A program made the position numbers and the translations under genes. A stretch of 15,874 nt of DNA from CAYFUT01 sp964346395 (GTDB lineage: Bacteria > Bacillota > Halanaerobiia > Halobacteroidales > Halobacteroidaceae): contig CAYFUT010000060.1 of the NCBI GenBank assembly GCA_964346395.1, positions 1 to 15,874 on the forward strand. Direction: 5' to 3'. Under the pieces are notes generated by a model. That model saw nothing but the letters and a program-made list of their open reading frames with translations, was not told the DNA's origin and did no database searches. Shown in pieces: positions 5,923 through 12,909 of the stretch; positions within the stretch are counted from its first letter, which is position 1; each line of letters starts with the position of its first letter.

Positions 5923-6931
5923 CTTCTCCAACCCCCTCTTCTTCCAGATACTCATTTAGCTCAGGCACAACTTCAAATAAATCAGCTACTATTCCAAAAT
6001 CAGCCACCTTAAAGATATTGGCATTAGGGTCTTCATTAATCGCTATAATATTATCAGCAGTCTTCATGCCTGCTAAATGCTGAATAGCTCCTGAAATACC
6101 AATAGCAAAATACAACTTTGGTGTGACGGTCTTACCACTCAACCCAACCTGATGAGGATATGAAATCCAGTCTAGATCCACCGCATCTCGAGAAGCACCA
6201 ACTACTCCTCCTAAATTATCCGCCAACTCTCTAACAAGGGCAAAGTTTTCTTCCTTCTTGAGTCCCCGGCCACCGGAAACAACCGTATCTGCATCCTGTA
6301 AATTAACACTTTCTTCTTCCTCTTGTCGGAAGCCAATTTTTTCTACTCGCCCATCATACCATTCTGGTCTAAAATCAATCCATTCAATCTCACCAGTTCG
6401 GCTTTCATCTTTTTCCGGAATTCCTGTTGATTTCGGTCGAACAGTAGCCATCTGGGGGCGATGTTCAGGAGTTTTAATTGTAGCTAAAATATTTCCACCA
6501 ATAGCTGGTCGCGTCTGGAGTAAATTATCTGTCTCTTCCTCTATATCAAGTTCTGTACAATCAGCAGTCAACCCCCCATCTACTCTAACCGCTACATAAG
6601 GCATAAGAGTTCTACCTTGAGTAGTAGCAGCAGCTAATACAATTTCAGGTTCTCTTTCTTCAATTAAACTTTCAAACACCTTACTGTAATTTTCAACAAT
6701 AAAATCCTCTAATTTAGGATCGTTAACTACGTATACCTTATCTGCTCCCCGGTAAATAAGTTTCTTTAACTCTTCTTCTGCTAAATTATTGCCCATTACT
6801 AAAGAAACTAACTCTGTATCTAATTTATCAGCTAGTTTTCGTCCTCTTGTCAACAATTCAAAGGAAACCCGTCCCAATTCACTGGCTGAATTAGTCTCTG
6901 CTACTGTCCACACTGCTTCTTGATAGGTCAT
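5912..6931 (-). CDS. etfA: Electron transfer flavoprotein alpha subunit
   Basis: A 339-residue EtfA that binds FAD and pairs with EtfB to link lactate dehydrogenase to NAD(H) and ferredoxin. The N-terminal domain is about residues 4-200. The FAD domain shows GGRGLKK (220-226), GASRDAV (245-251), YPHQVGLSGKTVTPKLYFA (258-276), GISGAIQHLAGM (278-289) and NEDPNANIF (299-307). The GLSGKTV form resembles that of anaerobic, bifurcating Etfs; this is from memory. It has a single cysteine (C125) and no CxxCxxC motif, so it lacks the N-terminal ferredoxin-like domain I recall in Acetobacterium woodii LctC. The start has AAAGGGGGGA just upstream and lies 13 bases after etfB. Its last codons overlap the dehydrogenase gene. 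Confidence 0.95.
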   Translation of the reverse strand: MTYQEAVWTVAETNSASELGRVSFELLTRGRKLADKLDTELVSLVMGNNLAEEELKKLIYRGADKVYVVNDPKLEDFIVENYSKVFESLIEEREPEIVLAAATTQGRTLMPYVAVRVDGGLTADCTELDIEEETDNLLQTRPAIGGNILATIKTPEHRPQMATVRPKSTGIPEKDESRTGEIEWIDFRPEWYDGRVEKIGFRQEEEESVNLQDADTVVSGGRGLKKEENFALVRELADNLGGVVGASRDAVDLDWISYPHQVGLSGKTVTPKLYFAIGISGAIQHLAGMKTADNIIAINEDPNANIFKVADFGIVADLFEVVPELNEYLEEEGVGEDEL

Positions 6932-6944
6932 TACTTTCCCCCCT

Positions 6945-7742
6945 TTATATTAACTCATTTTCCTGTAAATAATCAACCAATTCCTCCACTGCATCTCCAA
7001 TTTCTTCTGCTGCTTCCGGCTTAACAATATATCCATCTCTTGTAACCTGAGGCCGGTCAATATTAACTACGCGGGTTGGTGAACCGTCTAATCCTAAATT
7101 ATCTTCATTAACTCCTATCTTTTCAGCATTTAAACTAGGAATATCTGCCTGTTTAGCTTTTTGCTTACCTCTTAAAGTCGGTAACCGTGGGAAACTAATC
7201 TCCTTAACTACCGTAATTAAAGCAGGAAGCGGCATTTTCAAAGTTTCATAACCGTCTTCTAATAATCTATCTACTACTATTTGTCCCTCTTGAACTTCCT
7301 TTACATCACTTACATAAGTTGCTAAGGTAAGATCAAGAAAAGACGCAATTCCCGGGCCAACTTGACCTGTATCACCGTCTGTAGCCCTTTCGCCGGCAAA
7401 AATCAGGTCATAATCTCCAATATATTCAATAGCAGCCGATAAAGCACGCGAAGTAGCCCAGGTATCAGAACCGGAAAATTCCTTACCGCTAATTAAAACC
7501 CCTTCATCACAGCCCATTGCTATAGCTTCTTTTAACGCCTTTTCCGCTGAAGGTGGACCCATTGTTATAGCAGTAATCTTTCCTCCATGCTTTTCTTTTA
7601 ATTGAATAGCTGTCTCAATTCCATATAAGTCAAGCGGATTAACTATACTCTCGGCTCCCTCCCGGACAATAGTTCCCGTTTCTTCATCCATTTTAACTTC
7701 ACTGGTTTCCGGCACCTGCTTAATACATACAACTATATCCAC
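6945..7742 (-). CDS. etfB: Electron transfer flavoprotein beta subunit
   Basis: A 265-residue EtfB (PF01012), starting MDIVVCIKQVPETSEV and carrying VNPLDLYGIETAIQLKE (35-51), typical of the family. The segment GERATDGDTGQVGP (117-130) has the DGDTxQVGP form that, from memory, goes with electron-bifurcating Etfs binding a second flavin and NAD(H), rather than canonical electron-carrier Etfs. It should therefore hold the flavin where electron pairs from NADH, lactate and ferredoxin are split or joined. The start codon is GTG with GGGGTG about eight bases upstream. The gene follows the permease gene after a 132-base gap containing a hairpin and is closely linked to etfA. Confidence 0.95.
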   Translation of the reverse strand: MDIVVCIKQVPETSEVKMDEETGTIVREGAESIVNPLDLYGIETAIQLKEKHGGKITAITMGPPSAEKALKEAIAMGCDEGVLISGKEFSGSDTWATSRALSAAIEYIGDYDLIFAGERATDGDTGQVGPGIASFLDLTLATYVSDVKEVQEGQIVVDRLLEDGYETLKMPLPALITVVKEISFPRLPTLRGKQKAKQADIPSLNAEKIGVNEDNLGLDGSPTRVVNIDRPQVTRDGYIVKPEAAEEIGDAVEELVDYLQENELI

Positions 7743-7830
7743 TTTTTTTCACCCCTTTTTATGCTTAATTTAGTTAAAACTAAAGTCATTAATTGTTTCT
7801 CTAAAGTATAGTTTTATCTACTGCTTATAT

Positions 7831-7862
7831 ATCAGAAGGGAAGGATATCCTTCCCTTCTGAT
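7831..7862 (-). terminator. Intercistronic hairpin between permease and etfB
   Basis: A perfect 32-base palindrome: 16-base arm ATCAGAAGGGAAGGAT followed directly by its complement. On the minus strand, the direction of the operon, it is followed by ATATAAGC with no U-run; the only T-run is on the plus side, where no convergent gene ends. It is therefore more likely an mRNA-stabilising or processing stem at the 3' end of the permease message than a full stop. Confidence 0.55.
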
Positions 7863-7874
7863 TTTTACTTCTTG

Positions 7875-9536
7875 TTAGTAAATCCCAGCAGTAAATCCGA
7901 TAACAATAAAGGCAACAACGCCGGCCAACAGACCATAAACTATAGCTGTAATTAAATTCTTTCTGATTACCTTGCCTTCCATGCCTACAATACCAACTGT
8001 TGCACAAGCAGCTACTACATTATGAATACAGATCATATTTCCTACTGCTCCACCTAAAGCCTGGAGAGCAAGAATAATAGTAGCTGGCATATTCACCTGC
8101 TGGGCTGTTTCAAACTGAAAGGTTCCAAACATAATATCTGACACAGTATTACTACCTGAAATAAAAGAACCTAAGGCGCCAATTAAAGGTGAAAATAAAA
8201 TCCAGACCTTACCAGTAACAGCAGCAGCGGCTTTAGCCATTGTAATTAACATTGAATCAAACTGACTGGCTGAACCAGAATTAATCATGATTTTTACCAT
8301 GCCCAGCGTAAACACTAAGGCAATAGCAGCCGGCCCAACAGTACTAAACGCATCTTTCCAGGATTGTTTTACTTTTTCACCATCCATTCCATAGATAAAC
8401 GGCATTAGGATAGCCACAAAGAGAAAGGGGAAGATCCCAGGATTATAGAAAACAGTAATCGAATCTCCAGCGCCTGTCCCGAAAATATTCTGCCAGCCGA
8501 CAGAAACTGATTTTAAAAGAGGAGTTAACCCAAAAACCTCTAAGCGACCGATAAACAATAAAGCTCCAATTAATATATAAGGTAACCAGGCTTTTAATGG
8601 AGACATTGTTGCTTTAGTAGCAATATTAGACTCTCCTGGTTCAATATCTCCAACCCAGCTTTCATCCCAATCAGCTCTATCAGGCAACTCCATCTTCTCG
8701 TCAGGAACCATCCAACCTTGTGAAACAATAAACACCATCAAAGGAATACCAATTAAGGAACCTAATAAAGCAGGTAATTCAGGCCCTACAAAGTAAGCAA
8801 TCGCCAAATAAGGAGTAGTAAATACTAACCCAGCAGTAATAGCTAAAGGCCAAATTTTCAAACCTTCTTTAAAGGTACCTTTAGTCATTTTAGTCATAAT
8901 AGCTACTGCAGCTAGTGGAATAAAGGTACCTACTATAAAGTGTAATAAAGCTGTATGAAAACCTATATTATGGAGAAACTGCTGGAAGCTAAGCCCCGCC
9001 GGCAGATCAACTACTTTTTCCAAAGGAGCAAAACCTCCCCAAATGGGAATTCCAACTGCTCCAAAACTAACCGGCACGCTATCCCCAATTAAAGTTACAA
9101 TCACTGCTACTAACGGAGGAAAACCTAGACCGACAAGTAGGGGGGCAGCTACTGCTGCTGGTGTTCCAAAACCAGCCGCACCTTCAAAGAAAGTTACTAA
9201 CAACCAACCAATAATTAATACCTGAATTCGACGGTCTTCAGTAATTCCAGTTAAACTAGCTCCAATTGAATCTACAGCTCCACTAGACTGTAGAATTTTA
9301 AGAATTAAAATAGCCCCAAATACAATTAATAAAATGGAAAGTGCAGCTATAATCCCACTTGCCGTTGATGCAGCAATCCATTTGCCCGGCATCTTCCAGA
9401 AAGCAAGCCCTACTACAACGGCAGTCAAATATCCAACAGGCATCGCTTTTTTAGAAGGCCACATAAAACCCACCATTAAAACCCCAACCACTATAATAGG
9501 TAAAGCACCTAATAAAGCTCCTACTCCTAAACTCAT
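7875..9536 (-). CDS. lctP: L-lactate permease (LctP/LldP family)
   Basis: A 553-residue inner-membrane lactate transporter (PF02652), about the same length as Escherichia coli LldP. It is strongly hydrophobic with a dozen or more membrane segments. Family signatures are LVTFFEGAAGFGTPAAVAA (about 113-131), GALGSFISGSNTVSDIMFG (about 451-469) and GGAVGNMICIHNVVAACATV near the C-terminus. It imports lactate with protons for the dehydrogenase encoded downstream. The ATG has GAGGAGG about eight bases upstream. It is the first gene of the lactate operon, preceded by a promoter and a GntR-type operator. In Acetobacterium woodii the permease follows the dehydrogenase, so the order here is rearranged. 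Confidence 0.95.
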   Translation of the reverse strand: MSLGVGALLGALPIIVVGVLMVGFMWPSKKAMPVGYLTAVVVGLAFWKMPGKWIAASTASGIIAALSILLIVFGAILILKILQSSGAVDSIGASLTGITEDRRIQVLIIGWLLVTFFEGAAGFGTPAAVAAPLLVGLGFPPLVAVIVTLIGDSVPVSFGAVGIPIWGGFAPLEKVVDLPAGLSFQQFLHNIGFHTALLHFIVGTFIPLAAVAIMTKMTKGTFKEGLKIWPLAITAGLVFTTPYLAIAYFVGPELPALLGSLIGIPLMVFIVSQGWMVPDEKMELPDRADWDESWVGDIEPGESNIATKATMSPLKAWLPYILIGALLFIGRLEVFGLTPLLKSVSVGWQNIFGTGAGDSITVFYNPGIFPFLFVAILMPFIYGMDGEKVKQSWKDAFSTVGPAAIALVFTLGMVKIMINSGSASQFDSMLITMAKAAAAVTGKVWILFSPLIGALGSFISGSNTVSDIMFGTFQFETAQQVNMPATIILALQALGGAVGNMICIHNVVAACATVGIVGMEGKVIRKNLITAIVYGLLAGVVAFIVIGFTAGIY

Positions 9537-9656
9537 TGATCTACCTCCTCATTTTTAAGTTGTGTTATTTTTCTACCTTTTAATGCTTTTTTCTCTGCCT
9601 TTATCACCCTTTCTTACCTATATCCTCACCTCCTTCAAATCAATAAATACGACTGA

Positions 9657-9667
9657 TGGTCATACCA
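9657..9667. promoter_or_regulatory. FadR/LldR-type operator upstream of lctP
   Basis: TGGT-CAT-ACCA is an exact, symmetric match to TNGT-N3-ACNA, the consensus for FadR-subfamily GntR regulators including lactate repressors. It lies about ten bases downstream of the candidate -10 box, overlapping the transcript start, which fits repression relieved by lactate. The regulator encoded next upstream is the natural ligand. Confidence 0.75.
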
Positions 9668-9677
9668 CTCTACCATA

Positions 9678-9707
9678 CTAATACCTAACTACCTACAAAA
9701 TTATCAA
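9678..9707 (-). promoter_or_regulatory. Candidate promoter of the lactate operon
   Basis: Minus strand TTGATA (9702-9707), 18-base spacer, TATTAG (9678-9683). The -10 box is weak, but the location just upstream of the operator supports it. The transcript would have a leader of roughly 130 bases before the permease ATG. Confidence 0.45.
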
Positions 9708-9763
9708 ATGTTAATTTATCCGCACTTAAAATATTACTGAAATTATAAGTATAGAGAGTTGTA

Positions 9764-9940
9764 ATGGTTATAAGTAAGTATAGAGAAAGAAAAATTAAAC
9801 AGGAAAGACAGATTAGAAGTGCTAAGAAGAAAGGTTATAAAATAATTATAGTTATTACTTCAGATTTATATTCTTTTTGTATTTTATTATTTTCCTATTT
9901 TATCTACTTGTATATTTCCTTTCAATTCCCTTTAAATTAA
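9764..9940 (+). CDS. Possible small basic membrane peptide (58 aa), doubtful
   Basis: An open frame on the opposite strand to everything else, in the 512-base gap between the permease and the regulator. It begins MVISKYRERKIKQERQ, has a strongly basic first third, then a hydrophobic stretch from about residue 26 to 54 (IIIVITSDLYSFCILLF...). The ribosome site is weak (GAGAG five bases before the ATG). Very AT-rich sequence often gives such frames by chance. No family recognised. The rest of the gap holds the lactate promoter, the operator and the regulator's terminator. Confidence 0.2.
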   Translation: MVISKYRERKIKQERQIRSAKKKGYKIIIVITSDLYSFCILLFSYFIYLYISFQFPLN

Positions 9941-10012
9941 TTATTTCACAAGTAAATTACAAACAAAAAACTTTAATTATTATAAATTTGATAATATTTT
10001 ATAAAAATTAAA

Positions 10013-10036
10013 AAATCCTCCGTTCAAGGAGGATTT
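10013..10036 (-). terminator. Terminator of the lactate regulator gene
   Basis: Nine-base arms (AAATCCTCC / GGAGGATTT) with a six-base loop, followed on the minus strand by a run of six T and more T-rich sequence. It lies 12 bases past the regulator stop, so the regulator is transcribed separately from the lactate operon. Confidence 0.85.
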
Positions 10037-10048
10037 AAAATTAAAAAT

Positions 10049-10747
10049 TTAAAATTCTAATAAAGATTCAGCCCAATCTAAATGCTCCTGCATCTTTTGC
10101 TGAGCCAACTTATCATTACCGGCAGCTACTGCTTCATAAATTTGATAATGCTGGTTAATGAAGATTTCGTTTTCTCTTTCATTTTTGGTTATTTTCTCCA
10201 TTACATTCATCAAATAAGCATCAATTACATCAGATATAGACTGTAACAATTTATAAACAAGATTATTTCTAGTTGCCTTAGCTAAAGTATAATGGAAATC
10301 TTTATCTGCTTTCCGACTAATTTCTGCATTTTCTTTACCTTTCTTCATTGTTATTGTATATTCTTGCAATTTGTTTATTTCTTCCTCACTAGCTCTCCAA
10401 GAAGCATATTTTACTCCAGTAATTTCAATTAATCGCCTTAATTCAATTAGTTCTTTTTCCATATTATCTTCTAGCATAAATAAAATAGATAGCGGCTTGA
10501 GAAAATTATCATTAATATTTTTCTTAAGAAAAGTACCTTGCCCATGGTGCCTCTCAATTAAGCCAATCATTTTTAAAGCACTAAATGCTTCTCTAAGCGA
10601 AGCCCTACTTACCTCTAAAGTTTTCGTTAATTCTCTTTCCGACGGAAGCTTATCTCCTTTTTTTAATTGGCCCTTAGATATCATTTCTTCAATCTGGTCT
10701 ATAATTTTTTCATAAACTTTTTTCTCTTTTACTGGTTTAAAATTCAT
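10049..10747 (-). CDS. GntR-family lactate-responsive regulator (FadR/LldR subfamily)
   Basis: A 232-residue transcription regulator. The N-terminal winged helix (about residues 10-75) carries KKGDKLPSERELTKTLEVS, followed by RASLREAFSAL and IGLIERHHGQGTFL, typical of GntR. The C-terminal all-helical FCD domain (PF07729) has its metal ligands in register: D148, H152 (DKDFH), H200 (INQHY) and H222 (QEHL). In this subfamily the metal site binds small carboxylates such as lactate. Its place directly upstream of the lactate permease operon, and the consensus operator there, make it the equivalent of lctA/lldR. The ATG has GAGGTGAT eight bases upstream. It has its own strong terminator. Whether it represses or activates cannot be seen, but the operator overlapping the transcript start favours repression. 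Confidence 0.9.
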   Translation of the reverse strand: MNFKPVKEKKVYEKIIDQIEEMISKGQLKKGDKLPSERELTKTLEVSRASLREAFSALKMIGLIERHHGQGTFLKKNINDNFLKPLSILFMLEDNMEKELIELRRLIEITGVKYASWRASEEEINKLQEYTITMKKGKENAEISRKADKDFHYTLAKATRNNLVYKLLQSISDVIDAYLMNVMEKITKNERENEIFINQHYQIYEAVAAGNDKLAQQKMQEHLDWAESLLEF

Positions 10748-10899
10748 TACCCATCACCTCTTCTCTTCAGTTCTTATAATGTAAGCTTCTCTCTATTTTT
10801 AATTTTTCCTGCTGCCAATTTTAGTTAATTTAAAAAATACTTTACAAAGCAAACCATACGTATCTACCTTATCTGTTTCTTATAAGTTTGATTAACTAT

Positions 10900-11013
10900 A
10901 TGACCACTTTACAAAATCTAGTCCAAAACTTCATAGGAGCTGTTCAAAAGGAGACTGCTATCTTTGCTTTACCACCTAAGCATGATAGAACACGTGAACA
11001 CCCTAAAAAATAA
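10900..11013 (+). pseudogene. Orphan C-terminal protein fragment (37 codons), origin unknown
   Basis: On the plus strand, a frame reads MTTLQNLVQNFIGAVQKE and ends ...LPPKHDRTREHPKK before TAA. The composition is balanced and protein-like, unlike the AT-rich spacer around it, yet there is no ribosome site and the frame remains open upstream to 10834. It looks like the tail of a larger lost gene. The basic, proline-rich ending reminds me of transposase C-termini, but I cannot name a family. The remainder of the 378-base gap holds the regulator's leader and the reductase terminator; I see no clear promoter for the regulator in it. Confidence 0.3.
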
Positions 11014-11042
11014 ATGCCCGGGCCAACTTCCCGCCCGAGCAT
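11014..11042 (-). terminator. Terminator of the arsR / glutaredoxin-reductase operon
   Basis: Ten-base arms (minus strand ATGCTCGGGC / GCCCGGGCAT with one G-U pair), nine-base loop, followed by TTATTTTTTAG. It lies about 85 bases after the reductase stop and points in the right direction. Confidence 0.82.
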
Positions 11043-11125
11043 CCGGTTAAAAACTTTTAGGTTAAGTAAAGGTTATGATTGAAAAAATTACATTAAGTTA
11101 GCGCACGTAATTATCTAATATAGGC

Positions 11126-12337
11126 TTAACTCAAGTATTCATTGACCCGCAAGACTGCTTTAGCACCTTCCGCAGCTGAAACTATTATTTGCTTATCTGC
11201 TACATCTGTTACATCACCAGCCGCCCAGATGCCTTCCACACTGGTTTGATTATTATCATCAATTACAATTTCGCCAATTTCATTGACTTCTACTTTATCT
11301 TTTATGAATTCACTATTAGGAAGTAACCCAATCTCTATAAATACAGCCTCAACGTCTAATTGTCTAGTTTCCTCTTCTTCTTTATCTGCAATCACCAGCG
11401 ACTCTACTTTATCTGCAGATTCCTGTGCTTTAATTTCTTCTACCCCGGTACCCGTATGAATATTTATTGCTTCCTGATTATAAACCTTATCTTGCAAAAC
11501 TTGATCTCCAGTTAACTCCTCCTGAATTTCAAGTAAATCAACTTCACAACCAATGTTAGCTAAATCCAGAGCAGCCTCCAAACCAGCATTGCCGCCGCCT
11601 ACTACTGCTACCGGCTCTCCGGCATACAGATGTCCATCACAAGTGGCACAATAATGAACTCCTCTACTTTTTAGCTGTTTTTCCCCAGGGACATTCAGCT
11701 CGCGATTAGTCGTTCCCGTAGCTACTATTACTGCTTTAGCTTGCCCCTGACGTCCTGTATTAGTGTCCACTATTATTTTTTGATCGGAATCCTTATCAAT
11801 ATCTACTACTTTTTCTCCTAATTCTATCTCTACTTCATAGTCCTGGACATGTTCCCAAAAAGTCTGCAGCAAATCCGGTCCCATAATCTCACTAAAACCA
11901 AGGTAATTCTCTACACTACCAGTATCTACCATTTGTCCGCCCATAGCTTCCGATACTATCAGAATATCTAATCCCTTCCGAGCCCCATACAGCGCTGCAT
12001 TCAATCCAGCTGGGCCGGCTCCAACAATGATCAAATCCCACAGCTCAGCAAATTTATCTTCTTCTTCTTCTAACCCCAATAATTCCTGCAGTTGGCCCGT
12101 CTGCTTCATTTCCATCATTGAATCATAACCGCCAACCAGCTGATCGTCTATAAAAATCTGCGGTACAGTTTTGGCTCCGTCCGTCCGCTCCACCATTTCC
12201 CGTTTAACTTCCGGATCGTCAATATAATATTCCTGAAAGGAAAAACCTTTACTTTTCAAAAAAGACTTCGCTTTGTTGCAGTAAGGACACCACTCTAAAG
12301 TATAAATCTCTATTTCCGGTTGCTTATTTTCACCCAT
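11126..12337 (-). CDS. Glutaredoxin fused to AhpF-like thioredoxin-reductase-type flavoprotein
   Basis: A 403-residue fusion protein. Residues 8-88 form a glutaredoxin: the CPYC active site is C17-C20, with the cis-proline in TVP (57-59) and GGYD (69-72). An acidic linker (LEEEEDKF) leads to a low-Mr thioredoxin-reductase-type module with FAD motif GAGPAG (106-111), redox pair C230-ATC-C233, nucleotide motif GGGNAG (247-252) and the second FAD motif GIWAAGDV. After the nucleotide motif it reads VDLLEIQEELTGDQVLQDKV, close to AhpF and lacking the HRRxxxR signature of NADPH enzymes, which suggests NADH use. It should pass electrons from NADH via flavin and CATC to its own glutaredoxin and on to a partner such as a peroxiredoxin, an inference. 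It follows an ArsR gene by 44 bases, with AAAGGGG before its ATG. Confidence 0.9.
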   Translation of the reverse strand: MGENKQPEIEIYTLEWCPYCNKAKSFLKSKGFSFQEYYIDDPEVKREMVERTDGAKTVPQIFIDDQLVGGYDSMMEMKQTGQLQELLGLEEEEDKFAELWDLIIVGAGPAGLNAALYGARKGLDILIVSEAMGGQMVDTGSVENYLGFSEIMGPDLLQTFWEHVQDYEVEIELGEKVVDIDKDSDQKIIVDTNTGRQGQAKAVIVATGTTNRELNVPGEKQLKSRGVHYCATCDGHLYAGEPVAVVGGGNAGLEAALDLANIGCEVDLLEIQEELTGDQVLQDKVYNQEAINIHTGTGVEEIKAQESADKVESLVIADKEEEETRQLDVEAVFIEIGLLPNSEFIKDKVEVNEIGEIVIDDNNQTSVEGIWAAGDVTDVADKQIIVSAAEGAKAVLRVNEYLS

Positions 12338-12381
12338 TATTATCTGCCCCTTTCTTATTTTTTTACCAACTTAATTAAACT

Positions 12382-12699
12382 CTACTTTGCCAAATCAGCA
12401 ATTTCAGCGTATCTCTCCAGCATGATTTCTTTCATTAACTCACAAGCCTTAATCAATTTCGGATTACATATCTGATAATAAACCTTCAACCCTTCCTGCC
12501 GCCGACAGACTAACCCCTTGTCTCTAAGCTGAGCTAGATGTTGGGAGACATTGGCTTTACTGGCCTCTATTTCAGCAGCCAACTCATCTACATGCATTTC
12601 CTGTTCTTGCAGTAAATAGATGATTTCAATCCGTTTTGCATGGGCCAACACCTTACACATATCAGCATGGAGTTCATATAATTTTTTCTCCTGTTCCAT
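12382..12699 (-). CDS. ArsR-family repressor with four cysteines
   Basis: A 105-residue ArsR/SmtB-family repressor. The helix-turn-helix is ASKANVSQHLAQLRDKGLV (about 46-64), followed by the wing CRRQEGLKVYYQI. Cysteines lie at 15, 65, 78 and 86. C15 sits in helix 1 (ADMCKVLAHAKRIEI) and C86 near the C-terminus, so a redox- or sulfur-sensing thiol switch (as in BigR/SqrR-type members) is as likely as a metal site. It shares an operon with the glutaredoxin-reductase fusion downstream, favouring a thiol-redox signal. A promoter and a long palindrome immediately upstream imply autoregulation. It is only distantly similar to the other ArsR protein of this window. Confidence 0.9.
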   Translation of the reverse strand: MEQEKKLYELHADMCKVLAHAKRIEIIYLLQEQEMHVDELAAEIEASKANVSQHLAQLRDKGLVCRRQEGLKVYYQICNPKLIKACELMKEIMLERYAEIADLAK

Positions 12700-12739
12700 T
12701 TAAATTCCCCATTTCCTAACTAGTAACTAATTTAGAAAT

Positions 12740-12761
12740 TTATTAATTAATTAACTAATAA
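12740..12761. promoter_or_regulatory. Palindromic operator of the second arsR operon
   Basis: A 22-base near-perfect palindrome (TTATTA... to ...TAATAA, one mismatched pair) starting two bases after the -10 box, over the transcript start. Position and symmetry fit an ArsR-dimer site. AT-richness makes chance symmetry a real alternative. Confidence 0.5.
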
Positions 12762-12762
12762 C

Positions 12763-12790
12763 ATTATAACAGAAAATCACTCAAAAACAA
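12763..12790 (-). promoter_or_regulatory. Promoter of the arsR / glutaredoxin-reductase operon
   Basis: Minus strand TTGTTT (12785-12790), 16-base spacer, perfect TATAAT (12763-12768). The ArsR start codon lies about 64 bases downstream of the -10 box. Confidence 0.65.
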
Positions 12791-12792
12791 AA

Positions 12793-12909
12793 CTACTTTT
12801 TTAAGCCTAACCAATAAAAATTAATTATCTCCTTTTTAGTCTGCTCATAGTCATACTCTTCACTAGCAACTACCTTTTCTGATATTCCGTGCAGCGCTTC
12901 AAAAATTTT
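12793..12909 (-). pseudogene. C-terminal remnant of a probable TetR-type regulator
   Basis: Reading from about 12909 to the TAG at 12793, the frame gives 38 residues: KIFEALHGISEKVVASEEYD, then YEQTKKEIINFYWLGLKK. An amphipathic segment ending in a FYWLGLKK-like sequence is typical of the last helix of TetR-family regulators. No helix-turn-helix precedes it. Upstream it meets the truncated half-permease in a different frame. I read this as the far side of a deletion. The TetR label rests on eye comparison only. Confidence 0.45.

Noticed and set aside
5923..5955. Longer start for the lactate dehydrogenase gene (position 5955)
   Set aside because: It would extend the overlap with etfA, and the added residues (MSIWKKRGLEK) have no family support.
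6258..6599. Plus-strand open frame of 113 codons over etfA
   Set aside because: Antisense shadow of etfA with no ribosome site and low-complexity serine/proline composition.
7769..7784. Palindrome TTTAGTTAAAACTAAA before etfB as a second lactate-regulator operator
   Set aside because: The half-sites are separated by four bases rather than three, and no convincing -35 box is nearby.
7825..8007. 60-codon minus-strand frame overlapping the permease C-terminus
   Set aside because: Out-of-frame shadow of lctP that also runs through the hairpin; no start signal.
9533..9607. Leader peptide (24 codons from a GTG) whose stop overlaps the lctP start
   Set aside because: The strong AAGGAGG in the leader is far too distant from the GTG and no other site is present; probably chance.
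12870..12908. Last 12 residues of the truncated permease frame as part of a genuine shorter protein
   Set aside because: They are hydrophilic, read out of frame through the TetR-like tail and replace the conserved AFP block, so they reflect the deletion.
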